This document shows, in pieces, positions 49,101 to 60,356 of a stretch of DNA of 64,000 nucleotides. The translations under genes were made by a program, and so were the position numbers. Position 1 is the first letter of the stretch. Each line of letters starts with the position of its first letter. The notes under the pieces were generated by a model. That model saw nothing but the letters and a program-made list of their open reading frames with translations, did no database searches and was not told where the DNA came from. Source of the stretch: Chalciporus piperatus (lineage: Eukaryota > Basidiomycota > Agaricomycetes > Boletales > Boletaceae); contig JBBPTG010000063.1 of NCBI GenBank assembly GCA_038093975.1, positions 1 to 64,000 of the forward strand, in the 5' to 3' direction.

Positions 49101-52100
49101 CGTACCCACGCTAGCGCGCGATCGAGCGATAGTGGGAGAGGTGAAAGGATCTGTGACATCTGTTTCTGTTGCCTTGCCTTTGCCTTTGAGACTGGCGCTG
49201 CGTGGTTGGACGGGGGAAATGAATGCTTTGAATGGAACGGATGGTGTATGTCTCTTTTTCGCAGTGGCGCTCTCGATCTTGCGCGCGACGCCTCCAGACG
49301 GAGACGACTGGTTATCACTCGTGTCGGTCGCGACACCACCAGACTTTGCAGCGTCCTTCGAGGACCCACTCGTAGAAGACTCGGCGGGTGCATTGACCTC
49401 GGAAGGAGTCGATCTCTGAAGCTGGCTCGCCGGAAGGTTACGTTTAGCGAGGAGAGATCGGAGGTTATCCAGACTTGGGGCTCTGCCGAGCGGTCGAACG
49501 GGCATTGCGGGTCGTGATTGCGACCGAGACGGTGTTTCTGATTCCGTACGTGGTGGGGCTGGAACTGGAAGATTTTGCTGGCCTTCGACAGCCTGAGCTG
49601 TCTTTGGAGAGCCGGGACGTTCTTCTAGGACATGAACATCAGTAATCGTAGTGTACCACTTAAGCCAACGGCAACTCACCTATCGCATCGACGAGAGTCC
49701 GTGTTTTAGTAACCGAATCACGCTGGGCCCGTTCTCTAAACACCTCATTAAGCGCATCGACCAACGACAGAGGTGTATGCGGTCGTGGAATACGGGGTGG
49801 AGCGATCACAGGACGACCAGCCGTCTGAGCTGCACTCCCCGGTGTCGCGGGAGCCTGCTGGGTCTCGACTGGGATCGTTTGAGGCGGTTTCGCCGTTGGA
49901 GCAATGATAGGATGACCGGAAGATTGAGCGTCAGCATCTGATGTGGGAGGAACTTGCTGCGGCTCTGGAACCTGCGGGGGAAAGGACGGTTTCGACGTTG
50001 CTTCGATGGACGTCTGCGCTTCGACGATAGGTGTTGGTAACGCATCTGAGCTAATGCTAGGTTCTGCAGTGGCAGGTGCTTCCATCTGGAACCCTGGCGA
50101 GGGACCTTGCTCTTCCCGAACTGCTGGTGACGCTGATGCGTCTCCTTGACGCGATCCTGATGGAGCAGGTACATCGACATCACCCACAAGCACAGGCTGA
50201 ATGGACTCTTGTTGCGATGGAGCATCCTGCATTTCCGTATCATGATCCCTTCTCTTCTCCTCCCGAACGGACTCGACCCTCGAAGGCACCTGTGCAGGCG
50301 GGGATGCGACCTTTGGCGCGTTGCTCTCCCCTTTCTCCACCCCATCCTGTGCGCTACCTGAAACATTTCGCACAGACCGTATCCCAGCCAAAGCTCTCGA
50401 GAAGAACGGATTCTCGCGCGCTTCCGGAAGTGAGCGTTTGAACCTGACGCTCTTGTACGATGAAATATCCGGCATCACAAGCGTGCTCGATCTTGGAAGC
50501 GACGGGAAGCTCGACGAAGGTGGCCTAATGGTTGTAGGCGAAACCGAAACCGACGCGGGAGTCGTAGGACTGGGCTGAGAAAGGTCGGCAATAGTTGGCG
50601 TTGGAGCGAGCTTTGAAGGGACTGGTTGGGAGACGCGAGGCGGGGGAATGAATTTCGGCGAGTTCGGTCTTTCCTGGGGTTGTTCTTCTGAGGCTTCCTT
50701 CGTAATCTCCCCGCTCGATGGGGTCTCCGGTGTGGCAGACGACGCTGGCATATCGTTCGGGTCCACTTCGCCTTCTTCGACATTCATAACCACGTCGTGA
50801 TCTCTGGATGGTTTCCCACTTCCCGGTGTGTTCTGCGGGAGCTCTCCTTCCTCAGGGGTCAATGTCTTGGAATCAGGGACGGGAGCATCTTCCTTCTCCA
50901 CGACTTTCTCCGCTGTCCCGACCTCGACACCACCTGCCGATGTGGACTCCCCACCATTTGGAACCTCTGACATCTCTTGATCACCGTCCTGTTCGAGTTC
51001 ATCCATGTTGATAAACGAATCAAACAACGCATCTTGTCCTCCAGGGTCTTCAGTGCCAGAATCCCCTCGCACATCCGTGCTGACGACGGGTCCAGCTGAA
51101 GATTCAACTGCCGGACCCGCAAACGAAGCTCCCATGTCCATGTCCCCCCATCCCACGTCGTTCAGATTCCCGTCCCCAGCGGCGTCAAAGTTGTCAAAGT
51201 CAAAGTCCTCGGGGGGTGCATCATAAGACGGTTGTGAAATTGCTTCGGGGATAACAGGTGAGTTTTGTTGCGGGTTCTCTTGGGGAGTCGTAGTGGGTGA
51301 TTCAGGCGGCTTAGAGGTGGACATGGATGCAGGTGCAGGTTGAGGGGCAGTAATAGGGGTCTGGGTGGGTGCAGGAGTAGGCGCGACAGGCGCAGGGCCA
51401 GAGGCAGAGGCAGGCGCAGGCGCAGGCGCAGTTGGTGGAGTTTTATGAGATTGCTGTGATGGACGCGTTGGTGGAATAACGGGATTCACTCCCGACGTTG
51501 GCTTGGGTGCGGGGGGAGTGGTCGGGCGTGGTCGTGTAGGCACGGACTGGGATGCGAGCGCAACAGGCCTCGGAGCCACATCGTCTTCACTATCCGTAAG
51601 TGAGATGACTTCTATAGCAGCAGGCGGTGGAGCACGCTTGTTGTTAGCCAAGCGAGGTCGATTTCTCTCTTGTGTTGAGCTTGGACGTCTATCCCCATTC
51701 CGTTGAGATGGTGCCGGGATAACGGGGTCGTCTTCTGAACCACTTGAGATGACGATGGGATCATCTTTGTTCACAGCTACGCTTGGGCGCGGTCTGCCAT
51801 TGGTGAACTGCGATGGACGACGTGCAGAATCAGTCGAGTCGGTCAGCTCAATCACCTCTGTTGCTCGCTGTCTGGCTGACTCGAGTGGACGAGAACGACC
51901 CGAGACGTCACCGTGATTGAGACGAAGTGCTAAGGAGCGACAAGGGTCATGAACGCGAATAGGGACAATACCACGAGGATGCAGATGACATACGATTCCG
52001 TTTTCTAATACGCGTCCGGGAAGGAGAAGAACTGGACGGGTCAGCTTTGATATAACAGCAGGATAGTATGGCCGCAGAGTGAGCGTGATGAAACGCGTCG

Positions 52101-52739
52101 CGTGACAGGCAAGTTGGTGAATGAATGTCCTCGCACGATCAAAGATCACTCACTGGGTCTTTGTGCGTTTTCCAGGAGAGAACCCGTGGTGACCTTGCGA
52201 ATGTTCCTCGGCTGTGTCGTCAGTTTTCTGGCAGTAAATCGAGGTTGAAGGGGATTCGCCACTGCTCTCTGCCTTGCCCGTTGTCTCTCTTCCTCCCTCT
52301 CCCTTTCACGGGCATTGGTCTTTTGTACGGTTTGCGATATTGTCCCTGGAAATTCAGAGCTTGAGGTCTCGCTGATGGAGCGAACATGTGGTCTGGGACG
52401 AGCAAGCGCTGACGAAGGCGGGGGTTGGGTTCGCGGTGGGGCTGGTCGAGCGCTGGCTGAGCCACTGGCCGATGACGATGTCGGACGAGATGAAAGAGAA
52501 GCCAACGGATCTAGACGAGGAAGTTTTGGAGGTCTTCTAGCTGAGAGGGAGTCGTCCGCCTTTCGTTTTTGGATAGGAGTTGGATGTAGCTCGTTGTCTG
52601 CTTCGTCGTCGCCCATGTCGAGGTCGAGATCTGAGGGTGCACTTGTTCTGGATGATGGGGAGCTGTTCGCTGTGCTAGGTGTTGGTTCTGATCAAATGTG
52701 GATGGATGTCGTTAGCGAGCAAGTTGTGTTTGGACCCAT
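46157..52739 (-). CDS. Large SET-domain histone-lysine methyltransferase with SUMO-interaction motifs
   Basis: About 1890 residues in 13 exons (complement): 52736-52739, 52154-52687, 49680 to about 51857 or 51929, 48582-49624, 48367-48519, 48211-48306, 47052-48146, 46940-47000, 46789-46885, 46611-46734, 46532-46546, 46328-46471, 46157-46279. The first ~1500 residues are disordered (Pro/Ser/Ala) and carry SUMO-interaction-like motifs VIELTD, IVISSGSEDD and EVISLTDSEDD. The C-terminus has a Cys-rich pre-SET (LQSCGCIGKCDPKSGTCGC, FECNRFCGCDEDCPNR), a SET core (GWGVCSGAKRIPRGSYLGIY, RFLNHSCDPNCKI, ELCFSYYGD) and a post-SET (CRCEADNCIG). Pre-SET type suggests H3K9 methylation (Clr4/SUV39 class); no chromodomain was seen. 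The 4-nt first exon and the acceptor of the long third exon are inferred; three acceptors (51858, 51930, 52005 as last intron bases) all keep frame. Confidence 0.78.
48147..48462 (-). repeat. Tandem intron-plus-exon duplication inside the SET gene
   Basis: Unit 48307-48462 and unit 48147-48306 are direct copies of about 156-160 bp, each made of one intron (60 or 64 nt) and the 96-nt exon segment before it in transcription. Both peptides begin DIGKS and contain DAVETAQESSIDI and STG. Splice sites are conserved in both. Confidence 0.88.
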
Positions 52740-53121
52740 CGGTACATACGAGTGAGGACAGCCCACGACGGGCCGGGTGACATCCCCCGCGATGACAAGT
52801 TCATTTACTACCAAACCAAACCTCCGCGAATCTGCAAAACTGCCAATCGCTGCCAATCGCTTCGACGCGAGAACTCGACGCGAACGCTCGACGAGGTAAA
52901 GGGTTTGCGAAAAATAACAGCCAACTACTACCAGCTCATTGTTGTCGCCTACAAACACCCACAACTTCCTTGTTAGTCGATCAATTTTGACTTGCGCCGA
53001 GGTGACCTCTCAGCAACCTCTCCAGCCTGAGGGTCTCAGACTTCTTGAATTCCTTCAGCGACTTTGTAGCTCCAAATTTCCCCAATCGGTCCCTCCAGCG
53101 TTGACCAACAATGAACTGCAG
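52740..53121. other. Intergenic between SET gene and 2OG relic
   Basis: Promoter side of the SET gene. A 74-codon plus-strand ORF (52752-52976) has no domain. Confidence 0.4.
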
Positions 53122-53400
53122 CTAGAACGTCCTGTAGACCCCCGAACTCGCCACCCGTTCTACACCGGGAAATGCACCCTCCCAGACCATCAAAAATACA
53201 AACTAGCAGATGGAGTCGGTGGGTGCCACTCAGTGGCTCGAGTTCATGACAACTGAAAGACGACACGCTTACTCGGCGATGAACAGTCGGACCGAGCTCT
53301 CAACGGCGAACGCAGAAGCGCACCAACTTGAAGTCAACAGTCTGCTTCGTCGCCTTCTTCGGTGACATCGAACACGAAGTCTTGCCCGTCACTTCGGGCC
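53122..53400 (+). pseudogene. Relic of a 2OG-Fe(II) oxygenase gene
   Basis: Two conserved pieces remain on the plus strand in the order of the intact gene: an exon-1 piece (about 53131-53192, DPRTRHPFYTGKCTLPDHQK) and an exon-3 piece (about 53337-53399, TVCFVAFFGDIEHEVLPVTS). Exon 2 and the HxD part of exon 3 are missing and frames do not join. The sequence after 53400 is unrelated and Pro/Gly-rich. Confidence 0.75.
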
Positions 53401-53919
53401 GCCGAGGACGCTCACCTACAAGAAAAACTCGGCATCCTTGGCCCCCCTGGACCCACACTTGGTGTGCTCGTTGCTCCCCCGGGCCCGATCGCGATACTCG
53501 TTCCACCACCGCCAGGACCAAGGGGATAACCAGTCGGACCTCCATCGATGTGTGGGTGGATGTTTGTTACTGTCGATCCCGCGGAGTTGCGCAAGATGTT
53601 AATTGTCGCTTTGAGAACAATTTATCTTTATCAAGTAAATGCACGTCTGTGAGCGGTGCATGTAAGTATCGAGGTGAATGAATATTCGACAGGCATGTCC
53701 TCGCAGAGGCGCACCTAATCCCTGCCAGCTAAATTATACCCCATACATCAAGCATCCTGACTGGGCGTAGTATGTGGGATATACATGGACTGGAGCGTGT
53801 TCGATGAGACGTAATATCAGAGTCCATCTCATAGTGCTGTATGTAAGTACACTCATGCCTGACTCGAGTCCAAACGGGATATTTTGCGAGTCATCATGAT
53901 GCAGCCTCATGCTCAAACA

Positions 53920-53928
53920 TATATAAAA
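53920..53928 (+). promoter_or_regulatory. TATA box of the intact 2OG oxygenase gene
   Basis: TATATAAAA about 47-55 bp upstream of the ATG at 53975. Confidence 0.55.
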
Positions 53929-53974
53929 CAGGCGCTGTTGTACGCATAAATCATTCACCTATCTTCTTGCGATC

Positions 53975-55381
53975 ATGAGTTCCTACGCATCCAAACTGGA
54001 CCATGTCTTTGGGGACCCGAGCCCATTCTACAGTGGTAAAAGCACCCTTCCAGACTACCAATCGTCGCTTTATTATAGTCAAGGCGACACCCATGGGTAA
54101 GTGATCCCCTATCTTTCTTTCTCTCCGATCATTGAGTGACGACTCGAACAATCGCAGTCGCATTGACTTTTCGAAAGCCGGAGCGGATGATTTGGAAGCC
54201 CTCTATCAGGCGTGCAAGCCAGCTGTGTTTGGGAAGAACGGAGAGTCTATCCTCGACGAAACGTACAGGAAAGCGAAGAAGATGGATCTAGGCGCGTTCG
54301 CTACGTTTTTCGATCCTCGCAGTCTTGGGATTCTCGAACAGGTCTCAAAGGGTCTGCTCACCGGAATGCGCCAGCAAGGTATCACGGAGATGGAGTTGCA
54401 TAAACTAAACATCTACGGTGACTCATCTCATCTGTGCTCCTTATATCGTGGCTGACGTCCAGTTATGCACTAGGCAAGGGCGACTTCTTCAAACCTCACA
54501 AGGATACTCCACGAAGTCAAACAATGCTCGGTTCTTTGGTGGTCATCTTGCCCACCCAACACGAGGGCGGGCAGCTAGTGTTACGCCAGGGTCATAGAGA
54601 GTGGACTATCGATTTTACAGACCAGTTCGCTGCGGCTACCAGGCCGACTGTTTGCTTCGTGGCTTTCTTTGGCGACGTCGAGCATGAAGTCTTGCCTGTC
54701 AGATCGGGCTATCGCGTGACGCTCACCTACAACCTCTATCACCAACCTTCTCAGCCCAGCACTTCGCGGATTCCTACGCCCTTTTACGAGAACCTGAAGA
54801 AAGCTCTTGCTGAGCTTGTGAATGACGAATCCACCTTACCAGAGGGAGGATATCTCGGATTTGGGCTTGCGCACGAGTACGTATTTGGTGACTCGGCGTA
54901 TGCAATCGCTTGGCTGCAGGACCACCTGAAAGGAACAGACCTCGCCCTAGCAGAGGTCTGCGATGAGCTCAATCTCAAGTATTCCCTGAAACTGCTCTAC
55001 CGCGGAATATACTTCGACGACATCTCCCTGGTCGCCGACAGAAAACTCACGTCGCCTAACTGGGAACCCACCAAATCCAGCGATTTCGAGTTCTTGGATG
55101 ACGCTCTGGTACGCGGAGGTTTGACCATCCAAAACGTCGAGGGCGTCGAATTCGTTGGGTGTCCGTTGAAGCAAGTACTTTCAGAGGATGTGGAGATGTC
55201 GTTTCTCCAGCAGTTTTATCGTGATCCGATCACGAAGATTTTGGAAGTGAGATCTATGTCCTCGTCCTCGGTGAGGATTGAGACGCCGTGGGCATATTAT
55301 GATGAGAGTAAAATCGCATTTTTGACGCACATGTATGGGAATGCTTGTTTGTTGATCAATCGATCACTGTCGATCCTGTAG
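53975..55381 (+). CDS. 2OG-Fe(II) oxygenase (prolyl-4-hydroxylase-like fold)
   Basis: Three exons (53975-54096, 54158-54417, 54474-55381) give 429 residues. The iron ligands appear as PHKDTPR (His136, Asp138) and DVEHEV (His198), and the 2-oxoglutarate-binding Arg as SGYRVTLTYNLY (Arg208). Between them lies SLVVILPTQHEGGQLVLR, a core strand pair of the double-stranded beta helix. The remaining 200 residues are a conserved C-terminal region seen also in the copy at 60 kb. The family hydroxylates protein or small-molecule substrates in the cytosol or nucleus; substrate unknown. No signal peptide. Both introns are GT-AG. It is the only intact one of three copies in the window. The C-terminus ends LINRSLSIL shortly after YGNACLL, where the 60-kb copy has about 10 further residues. 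Confidence 0.82.
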
Positions 55382-58192
55382 CGTCCCGCAAGAAAATCGT
55401 CTTGTGATGTGATGCTACATGATACATACAATGTTCCGATGTAAATACTGTGTATTCTTGTGTCCGGACCCAACGCCCCAGTCAAATTGCCGTTTTTTCC
55501 GAGGTTGTCCGAAGTGAAGATCTACAACGGATGGTTCGAGACTATACGCGTGACGGTGGTAAAACCAGCGTTGCCAGTGATGTCATTGTCCTCTCTAGAT
55601 CGGTTTATCGCCGCTTCTTTAGATTATACTAATCATTCGAAATCCTCTGACTTCGTCAAAATCTCGTGTGCTGCATAAGTTCAAGTTGCCCATGTATTGC
55701 TACAGGCGTCTATTTGTATGGGCTCCTCCACAAGTCCACAAGGTGCATGTCCCACTGTAGAAAAGGGCTGTCTTCCCAAAGGACATAGTCCAGTTTGGAC
55801 CGCTCGCTCACGATGGCAAGAAGATAGCATTATTTGCATTTGTACAACAGCCCCTGTTTTGTATCTCGTAGCATGGTTAACATTTTTGGTTCCCAGTTTG
55901 AGAACAGATCTAGACACTTACATACAGCACGCTGTACAGCCTGAGGTGTATCGAAAGAGAAATCAATCAGTCCATGTGTGGTATCAATGCACGGACTGGC
56001 AGGGATTGCGCCACTAGGGCTGGAGTCAATTGATCGAACGAGAATTTCTGACCTGAGTCGGGGTTGAAGCGTAATAACAGAGTACGTCAATGACGTCTCA
56101 TCGACTCCAGTCCATGCGTATCTCACCTACTATGTTCGGATCAGTCAGCCTGAGGTGGGTCAGGGTGCTTGATGAATGGGGGTATAATCTAGCCAGAGAT
56201 TAGATGTCACACCTCTGCGAGGACGCGTGGTTAGGATTCAGAAGCGAGATAAGCATAGCGGGATCCCCTGTCGAATATCCATTCATCTCGATTCTTACAT
56301 GCACCGCTCACAGACATACATCCGTGTCGCGATCATCCAAATTGGGGGCTCACTGCAGCCCCGCTAGTTCGTTGGATGAGCATCAACACAACAAATAGTC
56401 GTGCTCACCTGGACTTCAGCTTCAGGGACTGCCAGTGCGCCAATGTTACCTCCCATTGGGCCGGGATGACGACATCATCACTGGTCTCAGTAGGGATGGC
56501 CCCCGCCGCAGCAATTTAAACCCGAGGGACATGAATGCCCACGATCACCACGGAGCGTTTGATGCGCTTGATCATTCGCATGGTGGGTATGGGGTTCAAG
56601 CTTTGTGGGAAAAAAGGTGAGTAATAGTTTCAGACAAAGTTGTTGATTTTTTGCCCTCCGGGAGGGGTAATCCTGATACATCCTCCCCGCGTTCGGTCTC
56701 ACTGAGGTTAGCTTGAGGGGGGAGCCTCGTTCCAACGAATTTAGGTGCATTTCAAGTGGCGAGCACCTCAAGGCTCAAATCCTGACGTGCTCTATCTGAC
56801 CATGTTGAGTGCCAAGTGGCGAGCCGATCTCGGTCCGGTAAGTCACGTCATGAGTAGCATGTGTGGTAAGTTTTAGTACTTAAGTAAGTCTCACCGACTG
56901 CCACCGATCTGCAGAGCAGTCTTGTAACGTACGTTATCGCACTGTTATCGTTTGACAACTCTTTGAAGGCCTACGCGAGGGGACCGGAGCACCCTTGTGC
57001 GGCGTCTTCCCTTTTATTTCCTGCTAGTTCTTGGCTAATTCAGCTCTGAATCAGCGTGTGATTGGAGAAAAATATGGATACCCTTGCCACTGGCAGCAGG
57101 ATCGCCTTGGATCCGATCATCCAGTTTCTACAAATTGGGAGAGACGGGACGAGTCGACGCTGGCTGCAAGAATTCAAGTTGGACTTGGATTCATGTTTAT
57201 AGGTGACGCATGGATAACTAGAGTTAATCCTAATGCGGACTATCTCCGTCGTAATTGAAATCCGTTGGAGGTCCAACGTTGCAGGCACAACGAGTTCGGG
57301 AAAAGTCAACCCATGGGCTGCTGCACTGAGCCCTTAGACTCATCGAGAGAAAATTTTGTCCGGGACTCCGTTTTCGATAATCTAAACCCAAACAAGTCAA
57401 GGCGTGGGGTAGACTACCCAAATTTATATCTAGCACCCAAACACGATATTGGATCCGACTCAGAGGCTTGATGTTGATGAGAATCGTCTCGTGTTGGCGG
57501 GACAGCCCGACAGTCCTGAGAGCTCGCATCGGACACGAACATGGGATACTTAAGAGCTGCAAAACTCTAGGCCTCGACTTATGATTTTTGTTTGTAGGTC
57601 GCGCGTGGACAACTTGAAATAGAACTAATCCTAATAATGGACCAGAGGACCTATTTCTCAATTATGTCTCGCAACTAGTATTGAGTCAACTCCTTGAGAG
57701 TATTTGTGGTTCGAATCATTCAAGTTTACTATGGACAGTTACTTCAAGACAAAGTTCGTGGGCATTCAAATATTGAATCCGCCGAGTCGGTGCTAATGAA
57801 TGCAAGGTGGTCCCGATATATATGTATGTAAACTGACGTGTCATTTGGAAGCTTCCATATTACCGTTCCGGAAAGTTCACGACATCTGTAGGCACACAAC
57901 CTTCAGGGCAGTACTCATACTAATAGCGTTGACTCCAATGGACTGTGAGAACACCGCAATCTCAAACGCCCCCACACTCTGAGAGCGCCTTGGACCAACG
58001 AGGGATCAGACTAGATTCCTCTCCGGAATGACAGGTAGTTTGCTACAGTCAGCATGGCCTCTAGGACTAATGGGTGAGATTAACGAGTTATTGATAATGG
58101 GATGCTCACGAACCAGACAGGATTTGCTGTCTCTGGCTCGTGAGTCTATTTGATGATATCCTTCCCCGTCGTAATTTGATGGTTTGAATAGA
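55382..58192. other. 2.8 kb without a supported gene
   Basis: AT-richer than its surroundings. ORFs are short and frames conflict. Part of 57180-57260 (gttaatcctaatgcggac) has a diverged second copy near 57590-57650, so an old local duplication or element is likely. No terminal repeats or reverse transcriptase residues were seen. Confidence 0.4.
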
Positions 58193-59803
58193 ATGTACGG
58201 TGCTACTCTGGCGCAGTCGTTCTACTATACACGCTGCTTTCCGCACGACTCGAGGCTCCTTAAATGGCTGGTTTGTTGATTGACTTGCTCGGTGTACCAA
58301 CGAACTGAGAGTTTGTTCAATAGGTCTTAGGGATTTTGTACGTCTCATTGGTCTGCCTCGCCGACACATCGTATAACGCCTGTCCAGCCTAGCAGACACG
58401 GGTCATCTGATCGGGTCCGTCCAATACTACTGGTCGACACTCATTTTGTCCCATCGACAGCAGTCACAAAATTTGAATGGATTAACATGGTAAGCGAAAA
58501 CATGCAGGGTTGATTCACTATGTTCAGTCTGTAACTTCTAGGGGAATTTTGGTGAGGGCCCACAGTTGATGGTGTGCTTGTTCGGGCTAATTGAATCCCA
58601 AACACAGGTGATGATGATTCTTGACGTGAGACGCTTTCGAACGGATTCGATAATCGCTGATTCCTATGCTAATCGTGAAAATGACAGGTCGTAATCACAT
58701 TTACTGTGCAATGGTTAGTACCGCCATTGAATGGCTCCCCAATGTATTAATTGCATCGGTTAGTTTCTATTGTTATCGCGTATGGATCAGTAAGTCGTAG
58801 GCTGATGACCCTTACGCACACTCACATTTTAACAGTCAGCGGGAGGAACAGGGTTATCACTGGGATCGTTGTAAGCTTTAATGCGACCCAGCACTGTGGA
58901 TATTGTAATCTAACCCGTCAAAGCTTGTAGCTGCGATTACGGGAGTTGGTATGTTCGCTGCTTGAAATCTATAATTGAATATATGATTCACGATTTTTGC
59001 TAGCCTTTGGTATATGTACGTGCTGCCACTTTCGAATAAGTCCAAGTCTAAGCATTGAATTACAATGATTACACACAGGGATCTGCGTTACAACGTATGT
59101 AGTTTTCTTCATCTGCGAACCAAATTATATATCCCTTGCAGTATCCTGACCGGGTCCCTTGGCTTTGCACTCACGAGTCCGGTAAGGAGGAACTCGGCTC
59201 ATTGATTCAGCTGAGCTCTTATGGTTCACAGTTGATACTGCCACTGGCAGGCATGAATACTGTGGGCGACTTCGTCATCACAGGCAGTGTCTTCAAGTAT
59301 ATGTGGAAGTCAGGATTCCGGAAGAAACGCAGTGCCATTCAGGACATGGCGGTTATCTTCATTAATCTGGGTGTCTTTACGTGGTAAGTCAGCCTAAGAT
59401 TTGCTTTGATGCAACTTATGATTGGTGCTGTGTACAGCTTGCTCTCGATCGCCCTTGGGATCCTGGTAAGCATACTGTACCTGAGCCATGCAGAGTCATT
59501 GACTGACTGGTGTAGTATCTTGCACAAAGGAATGGTTACTTGGTGTCTGCGCTCGGAGTCATGCTTAGCCGAAGTGAGTTGTTCCTCATTTCTTCTCTTG
59601 TTCGTTGCCAACTTTCTTGCGTTGCATTTACAATTTAGGTTATGTGAACTCCATGCTAGCTGTGTAAGCAATATCGGTAGCTTGACTTCTGATCTCGGAT
59701 GCTGAACTGAATCACTGACAGACTCAATGCAAGAAAGAGGATCCGTGATCGGACAGCAGTGGTCACCTTCGAGCTCTCAGGCGCAGTGTACTCCTTTGCA
59801 TGA
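58193..59803 (+). pseudogene. DUF6534-type membrane protein gene, probably broken
   Basis: Many short hydrophobic exons on the plus strand follow the DUF6534 order: MYGATLAQSFYYTRCFPHDS (from 58193), ILYVSLVCLADTSYN, HLIGSVQYYWSTLIL (about 58404), LTWGILVMMILDVVITFTV, FYCYRVWI, AGMNTVGDFVITGSVFKYMW (about 59250), ILYLAQRNGYLVSALGVMLS, YVNSMLAVLNARKRIRDR and a stop at 59801-59803. DUF6534 proteins are multi-pass membrane proteins of unknown function, abundant in Agaricomycetes. The 3' half joins well through GT-AG introns. The 5' half does not: around 58378 the frame shifts by one base (the next frame reads LADTGHLIGS), and I could not fix a start. Either one exon is mis-seen or the gene has decayed. 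Confidence 0.5.
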
Positions 59804-60295
59804 TGTTTTATACTTTCAACTGATCCATCCCACAACCATACGCATTGCAATCATAATCGTTTCAGTCACAGATACAATGTACTAAAATCTGTAACAATTC
59901 AGGGCACTCATACCCGTCATCATCCTCGATTCCTCTTGGTTCTGCACGACCTGGGGAAAATTGTGGCTGTGCGTGAATCGGGCTCCAAAAGCCGAACCGA
60001 GAGTGTCATTGTTTGGGCGAGTACCCCCAGTTTTTTGCCCCCTCCTGTTTGTGTCTATGCGCTATCATAGGCCCGCTGTTTGCCTTTATGCACCTTTAGT
60101 TAATCGACTGTCTGTTGTCTCGCTAGTACTCCCTTGGGGTTACTTTCGCTCTCTCGTTTTCTTTAGTTCTCATGCTTAACCTTCAACGAGCCTCGAGTCG
60201 TGTAACTGCCATATTTTTAGCATCATAATCAAGGCTACCTCCGGTGCCATTAATAAGCCAAGGCCAATTAGCCAACAAAGAGGGTTTCTGCGTAC
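59804..60295. other. Intergenic, no gene supported
   Basis: Short ORFs only. Promoter side of the frameshifted oxygenase copy. Confidence 0.4.
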
Positions 60296-60302
60296 TATAA
60301 AA
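60296..60302 (+). promoter_or_regulatory. TATA box of the frameshifted 2OG oxygenase copy
   Basis: TATAAAA, 55-61 bp upstream of the ATG at 60357, the same spacing as in the intact paralogue. Confidence 0.5.
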
Positions 60303-60356
60303 CACTCAGGGGTCAAAGTTCGTTTCTCCATTCTCCCCGTACCCTTTCCCCTCACA

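Noticed and set aside
53412..53594. Minus-strand Gly/Pro-rich ORF of 60 codons
   Set aside because: Collagen-like composition caught my eye, but it is short, has no start context and sits beside a pseudogene relic.
55830..56126. Minus-strand ORF of 98 codons
   Set aside because: Looks partly protein-like but has no domain, neighbours or splice extension that I can support.
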